41,874 nucleotides of DNA from Modestobacter altitudinis (lineage in GTDB: Bacteria; Actinomycetota; Actinomycetes; Mycobacteriales; Geodermatophilaceae): the NCBI RefSeq assembly GCF_005930475.1, contig NZ_SJEW01000044.1:1-41874 (forward strand), given 5' to 3'. Below the pieces are notes generated by a model. It was given only the letters and a program-made list of their open reading frames with translations, was not told where the DNA came from and did no database searches. Positions 40,801-41,874 of the stretch are shown here, in pieces. A program made the translations under genes and the position numbers. Position 1 is the first letter of the stretch; every line of letters starts with the position of its first letter.

Positions 40801-41097
40801 GCCACCGTCGTCCAGGGGATGGCCGCGCTCGCCCGGGTGGAGGGCGACCCGCGACGGGCGGCCGACCTGCTGGGCAGGTCGGCCGCGGTCCGGGGCCGGC
40901 GTGACCGCGGTGACCTGGGGGCCACCGCGACCGAGCGGGCGCTGCGCGCCGAGCTGGGCGACGCGGAGTTCGAGCGGCTGCGGGACGCAGGTGAGGCCGT
41001 CCCCCGCGACGAGGTGCTCAGCCGTCTGGGGGTCGACGTCACCGGGAGCTGGCCCGCCACCGCGATGCCCGCCGCGGATCAGACCCGGCGCCGGTAG
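37861..41097 (+). CDS. AfsR/SARP-family ATPase regulator
   Basis: 1078 residues. N-terminal winged-helix DNA-binding domain (1-90: VRICLLGPVAVVDGDG, VQALVSRLRRTLPEAP), BTAD domain (about 95-240: LVRAMARLGRTAEALAAYER), then NB-ARC-type ATPase with Walker A LGPGGAGKTRLALEAA near 285, ALLVLDNCEHLV near 363 and LATSREPLG. The C-terminal third has TPR-like helices. Such regulators bind direct repeats and activate nearby genes, often transport or secondary metabolism. It is convergent with an ABC-2 permease (19-base overlap), which may be part of a linked exporter. GTG 37861 is exactly six bases after GACGAT. Confidence 0.93.
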   Translation: MPVRICLLGPVAVVDGDGRQVDVGGPRSRALLARLAVEPGRVVGLDTLIEAVWDADPPAAPGNAVQALVSRLRRTLPEAPLRAQAHGYLLDVPADAVDVHRFETLVARARGEREPGRVVALLREAEALWRGPALADLRTLAFTAPSATRWSDLRLTAAELRLAAELDLGRAGAALAELEDLVAEHPLREPFCLLLVRAMARLGRTAEALAAYERCRQQLADSLGLDPTPALQAEHLAVLRGESSAPSVPRDGTPLRTPLTSFRGREDELTAVAGLLDGGRLVTLLGPGGAGKTRLALEAAHRRRDAVADGVWWVELAPVADAALLPAAVLAAVGQREGTSLERVPTLVEASARLQETFTGRRALLVLDNCEHLVGAVAELTDDLLGHCPGLQVLATSREPLGVPGEAVVPVGALAVPADGDEAAATAPVVRLFADRAAAVRPDFAVTAATLPAVLEVCRRLDGMPLALELAAARLRSLGIGQIAARLDDRFSLLTGGSRVALPRHQTLRAVVEWSWEALDDREQAVARRLSVFAGGATLDTVEQVCADPGWSAGEVLDAVTGLVEKSMLLAVEDAEGVRYLMLETIRAYGAEQLTAAGERAEVEARQAAWCLAFVDELDPQLRRAGQLAALQRMSAEHDGLLAVLQRAVAAGDGDVAVHLGARLAWFWLLTGRQVAAGRWLREAVAVPGGSPAMRAMCSAFGAMGRAEVSDWQASLPALRGIGDLPPEHTYRSEEPLGALAWAIAMVFIGGFRSVAGLALLEDHPDPWVVAAAHGIRAQVAENLGELDRLGTGLLQAHEEFERLGDRWGRSFTAAALGQLSSADGDAAGAVAWLTEAIELSEQLGTTDDTPMLRTRLALAHALAGDLPRAEAEVAAVLAELGPEGGGLHVAMAETAAGGFALLAGRLEDADRWHRRALDRVRAAGGGPPQIGAMVQTGAAVVLAARAEAEAAPGLLGEARRLLDEALHQAGELAGDMPVTATVVQGMAALARVEGDPRRAADLLGRSAAVRGRRDRGDLGATATERALRAELGDAEFERLRDAGEAVPRDEVLSRLGVDVTGSWPATAMPAADQTRRR

Positions 41098-41873
41098 GCC
41101 CGCATCGCCAGCGGCACGAAGACCACCAGCAGCAGCGCCGCCCAGCCCGCCGTCCAGGCCAGCGGCTCGGCCACCGGACCGCCGAGCAGCAACCCGCGGA
41201 TGGTGTCGATGAGGTGGGTGACCGGGTTGTTCCGGGTGAAGGCCTGCAGCCAGCCGGGGAGCGTGTCGACCGGCACGAGCGCGGAGCTGCCGAAGGTCAG
41301 CGGGAAGGTCGCCAGGAACCCGACGCCCTGCACGGCTCCGGCGGAGCGCACGGTGAGCCCGATCCAGACGAACACCCAGGACAGGCACATGGCGAAGCCG
41401 ATGCCCACCAGCACGGCCAGGGCGGCCGCCGGCAGCCCCTGCGTGGTCCGGAAGCCGAGCGCGGCGGCGAAGGCCAGCAGCACGCCGATCGAGGTGACGT
41501 ACCGGACGACGTCGGCGAGCACCGCGCCCACCAGCGGCGCCGACCGGGCGATCGGCAGGCTGCGGAACCGGTCGAAGACGCCCTTGGTGATGTCGTTGTT
41601 CAGCGCCACACCGATGCCGCCGGTGGCGAACATCAGCGTCTGCACCAGGATGCCCGGCACCAGGTAGGTGAGGTAGTCGTGCCAGTCGCCGGCGATCGCG
41701 CCGCCGAAGACGAACACGAACAGCACCGTGAAGATGATCGGCTGCAGGCTGACGTCCATCAGCGCCTCGGGCTGGTGGCGGATCTTCACCACGTTGCGCC
41801 AGGCCAGCGTGAGCGACTGCTGCAGCGCCGAGGCGCCGGCGGCCCGGCCGGCCGGGCGCGGGGTGGTGGTGGG
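41079..41873 (-). CDS. ABC-2 type permease, DrrB-like (5' end outside window)
   Basis: Partial: the frame runs past the right edge with ALQQSLTLAWRNVVKIRHQP upstream of the first in-window GTG (41792), so the true start is outside. The segment LQPIIFTVLFVFVFGGAIAG and about five further membrane helices match daunorubicin-resistance DrrB-type permeases, which pair with an ABC ATPase to export hydrophobic compounds or lipids. The ATPase would be expected just beyond the edge. The 3' end overlaps the SARP gene antisense by 19 bases. Confidence 0.88.
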   Translation of the reverse strand, partial: PTTTPRPAGRAAGASALQQSLTLAWRNVVKIRHQPEALMDVSLQPIIFTVLFVFVFGGAIAGDWHDYLTYLVPGILVQTLMFATGGIGVALNNDITKGVFDRFRSLPIARSAPLVGAVLADVVRYVTSIGVLLAFAAALGFRTTQGLPAAALAVLVGIGFAMCLSWVFVWIGLTVRSAGAVQGVGFLATFPLTFGSSALVPVDTLPGWLQAFTRNNPVTHLIDTIRGLLLGGPVAEPLAWTAGWAALLLVVFVPLAMRAYRRRV

Positions 41874-41874
41874 G

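Noticed and set aside
1..41874. CRISPR arrays, tRNA genes, insertion sequences or prophage
   Set aside because: No regular repeat-spacer pattern, cloverleaf, transposase motif or terminal repeat was found.

Overview
The window looks like chromosomal DNA from a very high-GC actinobacterium. Codon third positions are almost always G or C, GTG starts are common, and many genes overlap by GTGA or ATGA. The gene set (IdeR-type iron box, CydDC fusion, GAF-ANTAR protein, mycothiol-isomerase-like fold, SARP/AfsR regulator) fits the Geodermatophilaceae (Blastococcus, Geodermatophilus, Modestobacter), but the genus is an inference from style and content. Coding density is very high. No gap between genes exceeds about 220 bases, and I see no tRNA, rRNA, transposase, prophage or CRISPR array.

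Layout. 1-1.7 kb: 3' end of a superfamily 1 helicase gene overlapping a Vsr-type endonuclease. 1.7-3.3 kb: iron-box-controlled siderophore-interacting protein, a 51-residue membrane protein and a NYN/PIN-like protein. 3.4-6.6 kb: membrane protein with two CxxC pairs, then a histidine kinase and NarL-type response regulator. 6.6-9.8 kb: DinB/MDMPI-fold protein, DUF4126-like membrane protein and a YbjJ-like MFS carrier. 9.8-14.5 kb: ACC-deaminase-family PLP enzyme, then ethanolamine permease, eutB and eutC. 14.5-17.1 kb: small conserved proteins, a permuted NlpC/P60-like protein and a GAF-ANTAR protein. 17.2-24.6 kb: cytochrome bd oxidase cydA-cydB-cydDC, divergent from a BlaI repressor and an M56 metalloprotease. 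24.7-26.3 kb: small membrane protein, MerR regulator and Hsp20. 26.4-30.5 kb: glutamine-synthetase-like ligase divergent from an amino-acid permease, then a YihY/BrkB protein. 30.6-33.3 kb: TetR regulator divergent from an MFS exporter, then an SDR. 33.3-37.8 kb: FluG-like amidohydrolase, M20 amidohydrolase, YibE/F protein and methyltransferase. 37.9-41.9 kb: AfsR/SARP regulator convergent with a truncated ABC-2 permease.

How the genes may work together. The bd-oxidase block is the clearest unit: oxidase subunits plus their fused ABC assembly exporter, facing a BlaI repressor with two TCTAC-N5-GTAGA operators in the shared promoter region and an M56 protease that could inactivate it. Ethanolamine can be imported and split to acetaldehyde and ammonia by a three-gene operon with no shell proteins or reactivase. 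A second amine/amide group (GS-like ligase, permease, FluG-like and M20 hydrolases) lies downstream. hsp20 and its MerR regulator form a small heat-shock unit with a visible promoter, operator and internal hairpin.

The strongest global signal is promoter architecture. At ten gene starts an nAnnnT -10 hexamer sits exactly six bases before the start codon, which predicts leaderless mRNAs. A second signal is a set of palindromes with a GTGGCCAC core placed inside genes at linkers or N-termini. I do not see one clearly unprecedented multi-gene system; the best leads are the BlaI/M56-bd oxidase circuit, the in-gene palindromes and the leaderless starts.
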